Source: Diospyros lotus (taxonomy: Eukaryota > Streptophyta > Magnoliopsida > Ericales > Ebenaceae). From it: 64,000 bases of DNA. Positions 48,237 through 60,515 of this stretch are shown in pieces. Below the pieces are notes generated by a model. That model searched no databases. It saw only the letters and a list, made by a program, of their open reading frames with translations, and was not told the DNA's origin. Made by a program: the position numbers and the translations under genes. Every line of letters starts with the position of its first letter. Within the stretch, counting starts at the first letter, position 1. The stretch lies in NCBI RefSeq assembly GCF_014633365.1, contig NC_068339.1:12237925-12301924 (forward strand). The letters run 5' to 3'.

Positions 48237-48773
48237 GTGTCAATCATTGAGAAATTGTTGGCTGGAATTGAAGTTGCAGTAACTCCTAATGCTAATGTTC
48301 ACAAACAGCCTTGGTATGAGTATCCAAGGCAAGTTTACAATCCTCTATTGTTGCGTTTTGAGGACGTTGTTGATATTTCTGCAACGAAGCATGGTTGTGG
48401 GTTGAAAGGGAGGGCAATAACTGCAACTAAGGATGAAGGTCTACCATTCTTACTTGTATTGGATGGTAAAGAACTACTAATGGAGGTAATAGACATGGAT
48501 ACTCTCTACGTTGGACTCCAAGTTTCAGCTACTAAGTATGTCTGTCCATAATTTGCTGATCATGTTCACAGATTGGAGATCAAGCTTGATCGGGCAGCTA
48601 TTGTAGAAGGTGGGTGTATTGGATTTGAACGTTATCAAGTTGCTTCCATTGAAGTTCTAGGCCAAAGTATGCCTGGGATGGATCTTAGAAACCTAAGAAT
48701 GAAGAAGAAGAGGGCTAAGAGACTCAAGCAAGAAAAAAGAATGAAATGGATTGAGAAAGCGAGTATTGGATGA
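48237..48773 (+). pseudogene. unrecognised coding-like segment inside element F
   Basis: Two adjoining frames read as protein: LLAGIEVAVTPNANVHKQPW, NPLLLRFEDVVDISATKHGC, ATKDEGLPFLLVLDGKELLM and, after a stop and a small shift, LDRAAIVEGGCIGFERYQVA ending in a Lys/Arg-rich tail. An acidic Glu-rich run (KEEGEEEEKEVEDESEEKEL) lies just upstream at about 48110-48170. I recognise no retroviral domain; it may be a captured host exon or a lineage-specific gag-like protein. Confidence 0.4.
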
Positions 48774-50899
48774 AAAGCAATGAATAGTTGTTGCAAATTC
48801 TTGGGGACAAGAACTCTCTCAAGGAGGGGGGAATTGTCATGACCCAAAGAATAATAAAAGGACATCATTGTAATAAGGTTACAATGGTTTGTTAGGATAT
48901 TTTTACAAGTTGTTAGAAGCACATGGGTGCTGTTAAGATGCTGTTAGAAGTTAGTTAAGCAACTACCTACTATGTCTATAAAAAGGTCCATTGTAAGAGG
49001 AGAGGATATGCTTGAATTGATTAATGAAAATCTGATTCTCTCTTTACAATTCTCTCTCTCATTTTCTCTCCCTCATTTCTCTCTACATCCTTCCCCCCCA
49101 TTTCTATCCAAATATCCCTCTAAACTTTCTGTTCTCAATTCTACTCCATTGGATTCTTCTAATTGCCCATCCAACCCTGTTATGAACCCTAAGTTCATGA
49201 CAAAAAATTACAATATCTGGCAGACAAATCAACATATAATAACTGTAAAATGCCATATATTATCAAGATTCTCACAACTTGTCCCAGCATGGGTGTAGGA
49301 CTATTACATGACTACCAGTAGTACAATCACATCTCAACAATCTCCTTTCCTTTCCCACTGCTCGTCTCACCTAGAATGTTGAATATTTTAGGGACAAAGT
49401 CCAAATTAAAAGATGAATCTTCTAAATGAGGGTTTAAAATAAATTTTCGTGAATGTATGATGCATGGACATGAATCAACCGGCACCCAAGAGCAACTTTT
49501 GTTAGCATTCTACCCCTAGCACGGAACTCTCGACAATCATCCCGGCAATCACACATGGCACGGAATACTTCTACGGTCATTCCGGCAAAACTCACTTTGA
49601 GAAATACAGGTCTTGCTACTAGGGCAACATTCCATCCCACCATGGTAAACATGGATGACACAATTATTGATATGCCAATAATTTCATGCTCAATGCAATA
49701 TCACAAATACCAAGACAACATATAATGAACATGCATATGTACGAAAGATGTACATAGATCACATAAATTTTGGTGAATTCCTCACGAGAATTATGCTCAA
49801 ATTAGGCAAGTCATCTCACGAATATTTTTCAGAATAACCACTCACCTTGATCTAGTTGTTTAAGCTTTCTCAAAATTCATGCCCTCCCTCGAGATGCCAT
49901 GATATTTTTCTTGACCAAATTTTAGAAAAAATTAATAAAATTAAATTCCTTAATTTTTTAGAATTTTTCCATAATTTTTTCCCTTTTTTCTCTCTATTTT
50001 TCTTTTTTTTCCTATTTTTTCTTACCTTCACACGCCTTCACCCATGCATCCAAAAGCCAGTCGTCTTCTCCGACCTTCTTCTCATTGTGAGCTATTGGTT
50101 TTGCTCTGATTTCTTGGTTTTTCTCCTCTCTTGCTTTATTCTTCCTTCTGAACACGATGGGCTCACTGGTTGCTCGAAAATCCGACCAAAACACCCTCAA
50201 ATCATTCGATAACAGTGCGTTTCCGACAGTTCTTCCGATTTTTCGGTGAAGGTCAAAACACCCTCAAACCAACACAAAAATCCCTCAAACTCTCCAAAAA
50301 TTCTCTCCCTCGCTTGGAGAACAAAAACCCTCAATCCATTTCCCTAATTTTTTCCCCAAATGCACAGATTTTTAAACTAAAAATTGATGAAACCCTCAAC
50401 CAAAACCCAGATATTTATAGGCCCGGCCGATTTTCTAGCCAATTCGGTTGCTTCCTTGCACCGGTCATCTTCCCCTAAGCCTTGATGGCCTAGGCTCCCT
50501 CCCCCAGACGTTAATTAGACGTGTTATCGGCGGCCATAGTGTAGCTGTCGGCTGGTTGTAGTATTCACACTACATTTTGCATTTTGGCCCCTCAGCTTTT
50601 GCCCTCAAATACTTAAGTTTCAAAAATTATACGTTAGCCCCATAACTTTGAAAAATTACACTTTTATCCCAATAAAAATTACACTAAAGCACACAAAAAA
50701 TTTTGGGTATTACATCCACCCATCCTTAAAGAAATTTCGTCATTGAAATTTTTCTTGGCTTAATACTCGCAATTTTCGTAAAATCTAGTCATATTGGCTA
50801 AAATATCTCTTTATTCATAAGGATCTTTGGTACAATTCCCCGAAGAGTTGTAAAAATTTTCTATTCTTTTTCCAATTCTTCAAACAACTGAGGATATTT

Positions 50900-51480
50900 C
50901 TTCTTAATAGTGTCCTCGAGCTCTCATTGTTCTTCATCGGTCTACGAGTGATAGGTTATACTAAGTGTCAATCATGTCCCCATGCATTCTTGTAAGCTTT
51001 TCCAAAATCTCGAGGTGAACCTCAGATCTTGATCAAAGACTATGCTTACCAATGCGCCATGGAGTCTGACTATTAATCCAATGTACTGTTTTGCCTATCC
51101 ATTTGTGTAGGCGAGAAATGAGCTAACTTTGTTAGTCTATCCACAGTGACCCAGATTCCATCGTTACCTTTCCGACTCTTTGGAAATCCCATCACAAAGT
51201 CCATCATGATGTGTTCCCACTTTCATTCAGGGATATCTAGGGGTTTCATTTGCCTTGTTTCTTTCTAATGCTCAATCTTGACCCTTTGGCATGTATCACA
51301 TTGAGCCACTTTTCTTGCCACACTGGTTTTCATTCTTAGCCACCAATAAATCTTCCGAAGATCCCTATGCATTTTTGCGGCTCCAGGGTGTATTGTATAT
51401 CGAGCTCTGTGGGGCTCATCTAGAATCTTTTGCCTTAATTGTCAAAAATTAGGCACGTATATCCCTCCTTGAAACCTAAG
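50900..51480 (-). pseudogene. Gypsy E integrase remnant
   Basis: The zinc-binding region reads HRARYTIHPGAAKMHRDLRK followed by VAQCDTCQRVKIEH (His-His-Cys-Cys). The core begins WKWEHIMMDFVMGFPKS and VTVDRLTKLAHFSP, giving two acidic residues of the DDE triad. It then breaks off; the C-terminal part and any chromodomain are missing before the purine tract. Confidence 0.85.
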
Positions 51481-51739
51481 AATACCCACCCGCACCTCAA
51501 AGTCAGGATTCTTGGACTAGCTATGCTCATCTACCCATAGATGTATGTGCTTCTCATCCACATACGCCTCTCGTATCTCGTTCATCAAATCCAACTAAAC
51601 TGTCATGCCAGCAATAAGGATAGACAATCCCCTTGGCACTACACTCACCGCCAGTTGGCTAAAAGCCTCCAACAGTCGCCACTCATGGGCCATCAACCCG
51701 ACCATAACAGTAGGCACACTCCTACTCAAAGCGTCAGCC

Positions 51740-52948
51740 ACTACATAGGAATGCCCCGGGTGATACTGAAGTTGTAGTCCTTAAGGAACTCCATCACCAT
51801 CACTACCTAAGGTTCAACTCCTTTTGCGAGAACACATACTTCAGACTCTTGTGGTCCGCGAACACCTCAAATGTCTCACCGTACAGGTAGTGCCTCCATA
51901 GCTTTAGAGCATATACCACAACTACCAGTTCCAAGTCATGTGTCAGGTAATTCACTTCGTGTCTTTTCAATTATTGTGACCCATATGCAATTACTCGTCC
52001 ATGTTGCATTAATACACAACCCAATCCTATTTTCGAGGCATTAATATACACAACATATCCCTCGGGCCCATTTGGTATAGCTAAAACAAGGGTTGAGGTC
52101 ATCCTACCCTTAAGCTCTCTAAAGCTTTTTTCGCATTTGGCAGTCCATTCGTATCTGACTCCCTTCTGCATAAGCCTTGTCAAGGGTGCGACTATCTTTG
52201 AAAATCCCTCCATAAATCTTCAGTAATAGCCTACCAACCTTAGAAAATTTCGCACCTCAGTTAAATTGATCGACTGCTTCCACCCTTGAACAACCTCAAT
52301 CTTGGCTGGATCCATCGCGATTCATTTGGTCGATATTACATGTCCAAAAAATGCTACCTGAGATAGCCAGAACTCGCACTTGGAGAACTTGGCATACAAC
52401 TGGTGCTGCCTAAGAGTTTCCAATACTATCCTCAAATGTTCCTCATGCTCATTCTTATCTGAGGAGTATACCAGTATGTCATCAATGAATACAATTACAA
52501 ATTTATCTAGATAAGGGTGAAATACCCTGTTCATGAGATCCATAAATGCAGTTAGTGCATTGGTAAGCCCAAATGGCATTACCAAATACTCATAATGTCC
52601 ATATAGAGATCGAAATGCCATCTTTGGTACATCGTTAGGCTTAATCTTTAGCTGGTAGTATCCGGATCTCAAATCAATTTTTAAGAATACTTTCGCTCCC
52701 TGCAATTGATCAAACAATTATTCGATTTGTGGGAGCGGGTACTTATTCTTCACTGTGACCTTATTCAATTGATAGTAGTCGATACACATTCTAAGATTTT
52801 CATCTTTATTTTTTACAAATAATACCGATGCACCCCACAGTGACATTCTTGGCCTAATTAATCCTTTATCAGTTAGCTCCTGCAATTGACTCTTTAGTTC
52901 TCCCAATTCCATTGGTGCCATTTGGTATGGGGTATAGATATGGGTCAA
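51740..52948 (-). pseudogene. Gypsy E reverse transcriptase and RNase H
   Basis: RT motifs appear in order: [71 protein letters not shown], the active-site FIDDILVYS (YxDD equivalent) and [14 protein letters not shown]. RNase H follows with FRELKGRMTSTLVLAIPN, VVYINASKIGLGCVLMQHGR and [20 protein letters not shown]. Stops separate the blocks. Confidence 0.88.
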
Positions 52949-53648
52949 GTTTCAGGTATCAACTCAATAGAGAATTCGATCTTCCAAGGCGGTGGTAATC
53001 TTGGTAGATCTTTTGGAAACACATCTTTGAACTCTTGTACTACCCGCACTTTTTCGACCCTAAGTGTCTCATTTTCCACTAATTGAGCACTGGCTAGATA
53101 TCCATATGCCCCCTTGTTCATTAATCTTATTGCTTTATGTGTCGAAATCATTTTCCTTTCCTCGAGATTACCCTGTCCTCGAAATTTGACCAGTTCTCCT
53201 CCGGCCTTCCTTATGGTCACCATCTTTCTCCTACAATCCACATTGGCATCATATTTGGACAAAAAGTCCAACGCTAAGATGACATCGAAGTCGTTCACAT
53301 CCAATAGTATCAAGTCAGCTTGAAATTCATCGTCGCTTATGCTAACCCCGCAATCTTTAACTAGCCTTGAGGTCTCCATGGTTTTTCCCATAGGAGTTGA
53401 GATAATCACCAAAAACCCTAAAGGTTTAGTTTCCATCTCCAAACTCCCAGCCAATGCATGCAAATGAAAGAATGCGTAGATCCTGGATCTATTAATGCAT
53501 GCACAAGGGTCTTCAGTATAAAGAGTGTACCTTGTATGATTGCAAGATCTGCCCCTGCATCCTCCTTTGTCAAGTTGAAAACACGTCCATGGCGGGTCCC
53601 ACGATCTTCCACCATCTTTCCAGTCTGTCCGACTTTCTGCCTCTTCGA
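52949..53648 (-). pseudogene. Gypsy E protease region
   Basis: The retropepsin site reads HALIDPGSTHSFI (DPGST in place of the common D-S/T-G). The linker to RT contains FDVILALDFLSKYDANVDCR and ENETLRVEKVRVVQEFKDVF, standard for plant Gypsy polyproteins. Confidence 0.85.
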
Positions 53649-55266
53649 ACAATCTCAAGCGATGTGCCCGGGTTGCTCGCACTTGAAGCATATTGTTGTA
53701 TCATTTGTATTAGATTAGTATAGATGTAAATCGGTATCATTGTATTGTTGCATGTTTCTTTTCTATTGTAGAGTTAGAATTAATCTCTCTTCTAGAAGGT
53801 ATGTTTCTAGAAGGGCAGCTGACCAATTTAGTTAATTTCGGTCAGCTGGGCAGTTGATTATTTTCGTGTAACCCTCGGCTCTATGGTTTATAAATAGAGA
53901 TCGTGGGATAGGAATAGAGATCAGCTTTAGTGCGCCTCTTTCCGGGAAGGTTATGTTTCGGTTTTTGTCTTGTGTTTAGGATTGAGAGGGAGTGAAAGAG
54001 AAAGGCTGGGTATAATTTGTAATCTCAGAATTCTGATAAGCTTTCAGGACATATGGGCTGGGTAGAATTTAGACTCTCGTTGTAATCATCCTAAGGGTTA
54101 TCAAGATAGTGGATTGGTGGTGCTCTAGCAGTTTGGACGTAGGTCTCATTTTGAGACCGAACCAGGATAAATCCTTGCGTTTTTCTTGCTGTGTTTGTTA
54201 TTCTCTTATGTGTTTCAAATATCGTTGTATTCTTGAGTGTGGTAGTGCCTAGGGTGAGCTATTTGAGTTGAGAGAATCTAAGAGAGTGCTGCTAAATACT
54301 CTTAACACATACGATCCTCCCTTAGTTTCCTGCGAGAGGCATTTCTTTCTTCTTAGGACACTCTCTTCCCGTGTGCCCTTCTTCCCCACACACAAAACAA
54401 TTGATAGGCCTTAACGAGCATTTTCTCCCCGTGCGATTCTTCTTATATCAAGGACACCGTCCGTTACCTTGAAAATTCTTATTCCCCGTTTTATGCTCTG
54501 TGCTCCTTTTCGTCTCCTCCAATTTCATCAATCTCACTCGTAAGAGGTTTCTTTTTGTGGTTAGGGCCCTGCTCAATGCCTCTCCTTAAGTGTCGATGGC
54601 CCAAGTTCTTAAAGCTTGCTGCAATTCTACCCGCAGTCTGGCCAGAAATTTTTGTCCTTTTTGCCATTTGCTTGCCTCGTGCATAGGCACATACTTGATA
54701 AGTTGGGTAAATTTCGTATCATATTGGGTTACAGTCATTTCTCAAGTTTGCTTTAATTTCATAAATTCCTAACTCTTTTCCTCTCTCCAGCTTCGAGGAA
54801 AGTACTTTGCGTTGAAGGCTTCTTTAAACGTTTCCCAAGTCACCGTTTGAGTCTAGCTTAACCCCGACCCTTGTCCTGAATTGGAAAGTGATCACTGTAG
54901 GGCTCGCTCCGTAGTTTGCCACCATCTCCCCGCTTCTTCTTCTAACATAAATGTGGCACAATTTACCTTCTTCGCGTCACTGCATTGCAAGTGCCAAAGT
55001 AATTTCTCCATTTGCTTTATCCAATATTCAGCTATGCTGGTGTCATCACTTGCCTTTCCCTTAAATACAAACAGTTTTTGTCTTCTATACTGTTCTAACG
55101 TATTTGTTGTATGCCTTGTTGGTTCTTCCCTAGCCACGTAGGTCAAGAGGTTTTCCAAGACACTCTCCATCTTGTCCAGTCGTCCCTTATTAACAGTGGA
55201 TTCCCCAGCTTGCCTATCACTCCCTATGTTATTGCTATCGTTGTGATTACAAGGATGTATCCTCAT
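53649..55266 (-). pseudogene. Gypsy E gag, split by a solo LTR
   Basis: The capsid part at 54892-55266 has EQYRRQKLFVFKGKASDDTS, AEYWIKQMEKLLWHLQCSDA and FMLEEEAGRWWQTTERAL, the Ty3/Gypsy gag pattern. A CCHC knuckle CFVCGEEGHTGREC is at 54358-54399. A second, CFKCEQPGHIA-stop-DC, is at 53649-53690 on the other side of the solo LTR. Both knuckles read in the same direction, and removing the LTR joins them cleanly (GRIVCFKC). Confidence 0.85.
53694..54307 (+). mobile_element. solo Copia-type LTR inside Gypsy E gag
   Basis: TGTTGTATCATTTG ... ATACTCTTAACA, 614 bp, with TATA box (TTATAAATAGAG near 53890). Flanks CATAT (53689-53693) and CATAC (54308-54312) match 4 of 5. It separates the two zinc knuckles of the gag. 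Confidence 0.8.
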
Positions 55267-55473
55267 CTCTTCTGTTAGGAGTGCCGGAAATCATGTTTCC
55301 TCTTTGTCGGGTGGTTACCATCTGTAAGGGAAAAGATGAGATCACATGTCTAGGGAGAAATTTTCACTTCAAAAAGACATTTAATTGCAACACATGTCAT
55401 CTTCCAAGTGTAATACATGAATCTCAAAATATCACTTGGAAAAATTTCATAATACAAGTGTTAAACAACGAGT

Positions 55474-55494
55474 GGGGGGGGGGGGGGGGGGGGG
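55474..55494 (+). repeat. run of 21 G
   Basis: A homopolymer of 21 G in the untranslated leader between gag and the 5' LTR of Gypsy E. Confidence 0.9.
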
Positions 55495-55731
55495 TTGTTT
55501 TACAACTATCTCTAGTTTATTTCTTTTCCCAGAGATCAATCGATTTCCAGACCCACGCATTATTCTCAGCCAGGTCCTCTAGATTCGATCATATCATCTT
55601 CCTCATCCAAACTTATTTCAATCATCGCATCCCTCTTCGATCTCATTAGGGTCCCAATCCTCCTCTTGATCTTCTTGAACATTGGAGTTTTCCTTTTCTT
55701 CTAAGACCTCCTAGTATATCTCCATTGCGTG

Positions 55732-56136
55732 TTAGCAAAGTTGTTCACAAAAGGTAAAGAACTCATAATTGCCTAGTTGCTGGACCCATTCAACAAGAGT
55801 CTTCCAATCTCCCTCAAGATGATTTATTAAGAAATCAACTTGGACATGTACTAGGTTTGACTGCTCATAACTACTCGGGGGTACATCTCCTATAATATCT
55901 TCAAGGGTAGCAGGGTCTCCGAAAAAATCCTCAATTACTAGTTCTCTTATTTCTAGCTGGTATGTCGAGTGTGCCACCCAAAATTGTTCGAGATAATTTC
56001 CTACCATTCTGTTATTCAAAATGATTTTCTCGGTTAGTATCTTCAACCAATAATTTCTAAGTCTCGAAATCATTACTCCATAAGTCTCCCAGTAGGGTTT
56101 TGCTCTAATACCAACTGTAACAACCCGCCTTCCCAA
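55732..56136 (-). other. open frame in Gypsy E leader (134 codons)
   Basis: It starts just inside the 5' LTR, crosses the primer site and stays open to 55732. It is protein-like (GNYLEQFWVAHSTYQLEIRE, VDFLINHLEGDWKTLVEWVQ) yet matches no gag domain I know. It could be an extra leader ORF or an extended gag N-terminus now separated by stops. Confidence 0.4.
56101..56115 (-). other. primer-binding site of Gypsy E
   Basis: Minus strand TTGGTATTAGAGC directly after the 5' LTR, one mismatch from the initiator tRNA-Met type TTGGTATCAGAGC. Confidence 0.75.
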
Positions 56137-57710
56137 GGTGTGTCACTATTTCAATATTTTTGGATATATATATATTTTGTAACAACATTTCTAAATTTCC
56201 AAAATACCATATTTCATAAAAATCCAAAATCCCCTTAAACCTACTTAACATTCCAATTATTAAGCTGAGTAAGGTAAATTAAATACTTGCACAAGCAGAA
56301 TTCAAACCTAAGTGGATATTATAATTGCAAATGAATTCAAACCATACAATATTATTCTCAATAAAAATTACAATATCCGGCACACAAATCAGCATATAAT
56401 AACTGTAGCATGCCACCTATTATCAAGATTCTCACAACTTGTCCCAGTATGGGTGTAAGACTATTACATGACTACCAGTACAATCACATCTCAGCAATCT
56501 TCTTTCCTTTCCCACTGCTCGTCTCACTTGGAACGTTGAATACTCCAAGGATAAAGTCTAAATTAAAAGATGAATCTTCTAAATGAGGGTTTAAAATAAA
56601 TTTTCGTGAATGTATGATGCACGGACATGAATCAACCAACACCCAAGAGTAGCTTTTGTTAGCATTCTAGCCCCGGCACGAAACCCTCGACAATCATCCC
56701 GACAATCACACGGCACAGGATACTTCTACGGTCATTCCGACAAAACTCACTTGCGAAAATGCAAGTCTTGGTACTAAGGCAACATCCCATCCCACCATGG
56801 TCAACATGGATGACACAATTATTGATATACCAATAATTTCATGCCCAATGCAATATCACAAAAACCAAAACAACATATAATGAACATGCATATGTATGGC
56901 AAGATGTACATAGATCACATAAATTTTAGCGAATCCCTCATGAAATTCATGCTCAAATTAGGTAAGTCATCTCACGTATATTTTTCAAAATAACCACTCA
57001 CCTTGATCTTGCTGTTTAAGCTTCCTCGAAATTCACGCCCTGCCTCAAGACTCGTGGCCTGATATTTTTCTTGACCAAATTTCAAGAAAAATTAATAAAA
57101 TTAAATTCTCCAATTTTTTGGAAGTTTCCTATAATTTTTCCTCTATTTTTCTTTTTTTTCTATTTTTTCTTACCTTCATGCGCCCGAAAGCTGATTGTCT
57201 TCTCTGACCTTCTTCTTACTGTCAACCACTGGTTTTGTTCTGATTTCTTGGTTTTTCTTCTCTCTTGCTTTATTCTTCATTCCGAACACGATGGGCTCAC
57301 TGGTGGTTCGAAAATCCGATCAAAACACCCTCAAATCGGCCGATAACAGTGCATCTCCGACGATTCTTTCGATTGTCCGACGATGCTTGAAACACCCTCA
57401 AACCAACACAAAAATCCCTCAAACTCTCTAGAAATTCTCTCCCTCACTTGGAGAACAAAAGCTTTCTATCAATTTCCCTCCTCGAACGTCGATTAGACAT
57501 GTTGCTGGCGGCCACAATGCAACCGTCGGCTGGTTGCAGTGTTCATACTGCATTTTGCATTTTGGCCCCTTAGCGCCTCTTTCACTTTTGCCTCTTGCCC
57601 TCAAGTCCTTAAGTTTCACAAATTATACTTTAGCCCATAACTTTAAAAAAATTACACTTTTGCCCCAATAAAAATTACACTTGAGTACACAAAAATTTTC
57701 AGGTATTACA
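56116..57710 (-). mobile_element. 5' LTR of Gypsy E
   Basis: 1595 bp, TGTAACAACCCG at the low end to GGTATTACA at the high end. It aligns with the split LTR at 45236-50714. Confidence 0.9.
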
Positions 57711-57715
57711 AACAG

Positions 57716-57955
57716 AACTTTCAAGCCTAAGCAACTAAGAATGATCTCTATGGTGATACATAGCTACTAATTGATCATTTTGAATGCATTTTTTGGTAAA
57801 TTTCACGCATCTAGTATTCACCCATACTGAAGAGCTTTCAAACCTAAACAACAATGTTAGGAAGATCTTTCTGGGTAATATACAGACAATTAATTGATCA
57901 TAATTTGAATGGACTTCTCGATAAGGTTTACACATCTAATGTTTACCCAACTTCC
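57716..57955. repeat. degenerate tandem duplication, about 118 bp
   Basis: CTTTCAAGCCTAAGCAAC ... AATTGATCA ... CACGCATCTAGT recurs as CTTTCAAACCTAAACAAC ... AATTGATCA ... CACACATCTAAT. Confidence 0.7.
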
Positions 57956-58169
57956 AATTTGGATTTAGCTCTCAAACTCATTAATTTGCAACATATTAGA
58001 TCCACATAAGAATAAGAATCTGAAATTAAAATTTTTGGATTTCAGTTCTAAGTGCCCCTCACATGGACATTCTCAACGTGAATCATTAGGCATTAGCCTT
58101 CATCAAGCGACGTCAGTGTTTTCACCAATTAAGGTGAAAAACAGTTTGATATTCAATGATGTAATCAAT

Positions 58170-58528
58170 TATCACACCCTAGGGTTGGGCTAGGGTATGG
58201 AAAGGGAATTGAGAAGATTAAGAGATTGAGAGAGTAGAATTTGGAGGGAGAGTTCAGATGGAAGAGAGGGAAACAACAAGAAAGAGCGAGAATGTTTAAG
58301 AGAACGGGAGAGAAAGATAACAGAAAGTGAGAGAGAGATAACAGAAAATATTCAATTCATTTCACAACCTGCCTTCCCATCCTCTAGCTGTGGCTTATAT
58401 ATAGCCTAACAGCCTCCCACATGCACCCATGTGCAGTACAAACGATAAGCATAACTACCTATAGCTAAGGACAAATATCTATAACATAAAGGAAAAGAAA
58501 ATTACAATTAGTGCCCTTGGAAAAGACA
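58170..58528 (-). mobile_element. solo LTR with TCAAT target duplication
   Basis: 359 bp from TATCACACCCTAGGG (TG decayed to TA) to GGAAAAGACA, flanked by TCAAT at 58165-58169 and 58529-58533. A TATA box (GCTATATATAAGCC on the minus strand) and a GA-rich 3' half resemble the LTRs at 25924 and 62138. A (TA)n run follows at 58544-58562. Confidence 0.75.
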
Positions 58529-58825
58529 TCAATGCACATACAAATATATATATATATATATATTTATATATAGTATATCTTCCTTAGTTGTATTTATGCA
58601 TATAACTAGGTAGCTAAGAATACAGATTGATAAAGAGAGGAAATGCAATCCATCTTTTACACAACTAATAACATGCCTAGTAGGTAGAATCCATGTATAG
58701 ATTCTTGACTTCTTGTTAATAATCCTACTTAAGACTTTTATTTTTCTAGTTTATTATATATATACACGCACATCTTTCTGGGTAATACTTTTATTTTTCT
58801 AGTTTATTATACATATATATATGTG

Positions 58826-59283
58826 CTGATTGTGGACTTTATGGCTTGAGAGAAATAAAGTGGTGTTCGACAATGTTTCTGTTCCTTCAGCTGATCGGTT
58901 CAGACTGACTATTACACATCTAGCTTATTGGATTCAGGCTCGGGATCCCTCTTTCCCATACTCCTGTTCATGTGAGTGTGGACCCATTGTGTTTCTGGCA
59001 GTAAAGGAGGTGGTTGGTCTCAGCTTCAGCTTCAGTTGTCAGCTTGGAGGTGGTTCTGTCTCCTTGAGAATGATTGTCTTTTGGTTATTCACAGCAGCTG
59101 AGGGTGGTTCCAGTTTCTTGCTCCTATTCTCTTCAGGATTGGGTGGCTGTTGACACTCTGTTCTGTCTTTAAGTTTCATTTGGTGGTGTAAGGGTGGTTT
59201 TGTTCTTTTGCGGGGTTGTTTATGTTGTTCATGTTCTCTCTTAAATTGATTAATAAATTCATATCTTCGTTCAAAAACATATA
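58826..59283 (+). mobile_element. 3' end of a LINE (L1-type) element
   Basis: The frame WTLWLERNKVVFDNV...DRFRLTITHLAYWIQ is the C-terminal tail typical of plant LINE reverse transcriptases. It leads into a 3' UTR-like stretch ending AATAAATTCATATCTTCG(T)TCAAAAA. The rest of the element is missing (5' truncation). Confidence 0.65.
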
Positions 59284-59814
59284 TTTAATATAACCAGTGC
59301 TATCAATAAGAGAGTACCCTAGCACGGTGATCCAAATTAAAACTACTTTAACCCAACTGAAGATATTTTGAAAAATCACTTATTTGATAAACACCTCACC
59401 TTGACTCAAGCACAGGGCCACAACTCTTTTCAACTGCATGAGTCCTTCCGATCCATATTAAATGGCCATTTTTTTTAATAGGGCACACGTCCATGGTTAC
59501 TTCACATGTTGCCTGGTGGTCTAAAGATTGCCACATTGAAGAGCAACTGATGAAGCTAGATTTTCACCTCTACTTGTATTTAGTTGTTTTGTTTCGAAGG
59601 CTAGTTTACTCACTCCACTCCTATGGTGGACAGTGAAGTGCAAAAAGATAAACAAGATTGCCCTTTCTTTCTTTCTTTTACTTTTAAGAATGCTTAAATC
59701 ACCCTTACTCTTTCTTCAATTTCTTGCTCTCTTCTCTTTACCACCCATCATTTTCCACCACCTACCTCCTTAATTCTCTCCAGCCGGTTTACTTGTATTT
59801 TTTTACTAAACTTT

Positions 59815-59905
59815 TTTTATGTCCCCTAAGGAGGACTTGAACTCCATGCTTTTTTTAATAAGGAAAATGTAGTCTAACCCATCAGGTAAGCCCCTTCAGA
59901 TTCAA
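59815..59905 (-). mobile_element. possible tRNA-derived SINE fragment
   Basis: On the minus strand GGCTTACCTGATGGGTTAGAC (A-box-like) is followed by GGAGTTCAAGTCCTCC, which fits a Pol III B box (GTTCAAGTCC), and an A-rich tail. Confidence 0.35.
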
Positions 59906-60515
59906 TATTGGATTAGTTAGATACATTTTACACCATTATTCTAATCCTTCACTTGATCTATGTGCATAAGCACATCCCTGTCTATTGTTCAGGCACCACT
60001 TTGCTGGTTTGTATTACTGTCTTCAAGGAATTAAGAGTATCATTCCTTAGGCAAATTAATGGCAACGTAGCATTATGTACTCTGGCATGAGGACAAGGCC
60101 TCTAAATTTGACAAAAACTTATCACTTAAACTACAGAGTGTCTTTACAGTAACAGAATGGAAGACAGCTTGATTTGGTAGGATCTTGTGTCTGTGGCTAT
60201 GACATTGAATTGATGAAGAACAGTTTCAGACACATGGAACAAGCATTGGCCTTTGTCATAATCTCACTAAAAAATATTATTTGACCTTCAAGTCAAATTG
60301 CTTCCATACATCTACATATTCCCTTAGGCCTTCAAGCATCTACGAACAGGGTAGCTTGATTTATATGATGAAAATAAAAGGAACTATATATGGGCAAAGA
60401 ATTGAAATTAAAAGGAACAATTACATAGGTTAACACTTAACAGAACCAGCCTCTTAAAAACCAAAATGTTATTTCCATTTAATTTTGTACCTCACTTTAG
60501 ATGTATCCAGAAAGA

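Larger units (their letters stand above)
45478..49202 (+). mobile_element. non-autonomous LTR retrotransposon F (3.7 kb)
   Basis: LTRs TGTCATGACCC...GTTCATGACA lie at 45478-45851 and 48835-49202, with target duplication AAAAA on both sides. ATTGGTATCAGAGCCAC (initiator tRNA-Met primer site) follows the first LTR and the purine tract AAGGAGGGGGGAAT precedes the second. The 3-kb interior has no gag, protease, RT or integrase. The LTRs differ at under a tenth of positions by eye. Confidence 0.9.
45236..50714 (-). mobile_element. 3' LTR of Gypsy E, split by a nested element
   Basis: Without the insertion at 45478-49202 it is about 1.75 kb and aligns with 56116-57710 (for example GATTTCTTGGTTTTTC and CACGATGGGCTCACTGGT). 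Confidence 0.88.
45236..57710 (-). mobile_element. Gypsy element E, inserted in the HEN1 intron
   Basis: LTR tips TGTAACAACCCG...GGTATTACA occur at 45236 and 57710, flanked by identical AACAG (45231-45235 and 57711-57715). The element runs right to left: 5' LTR 56116-57710, primer site, gag, pol, purine tract (AAGGATGGGTGGA), 3' LTR 45236-50714. Total 12.5 kb, of which 3.7 kb is a nested LTR element and 0.6 kb a solo LTR. All coding frames are broken. Confidence 0.92.

Noticed and set aside
50012..50478. Frames in the Gypsy E LTR (118 and 102 codons) and their counterparts at 57071-57431
   Set aside because: They are in LTR sequence and differ between the two LTRs by frameshifts.
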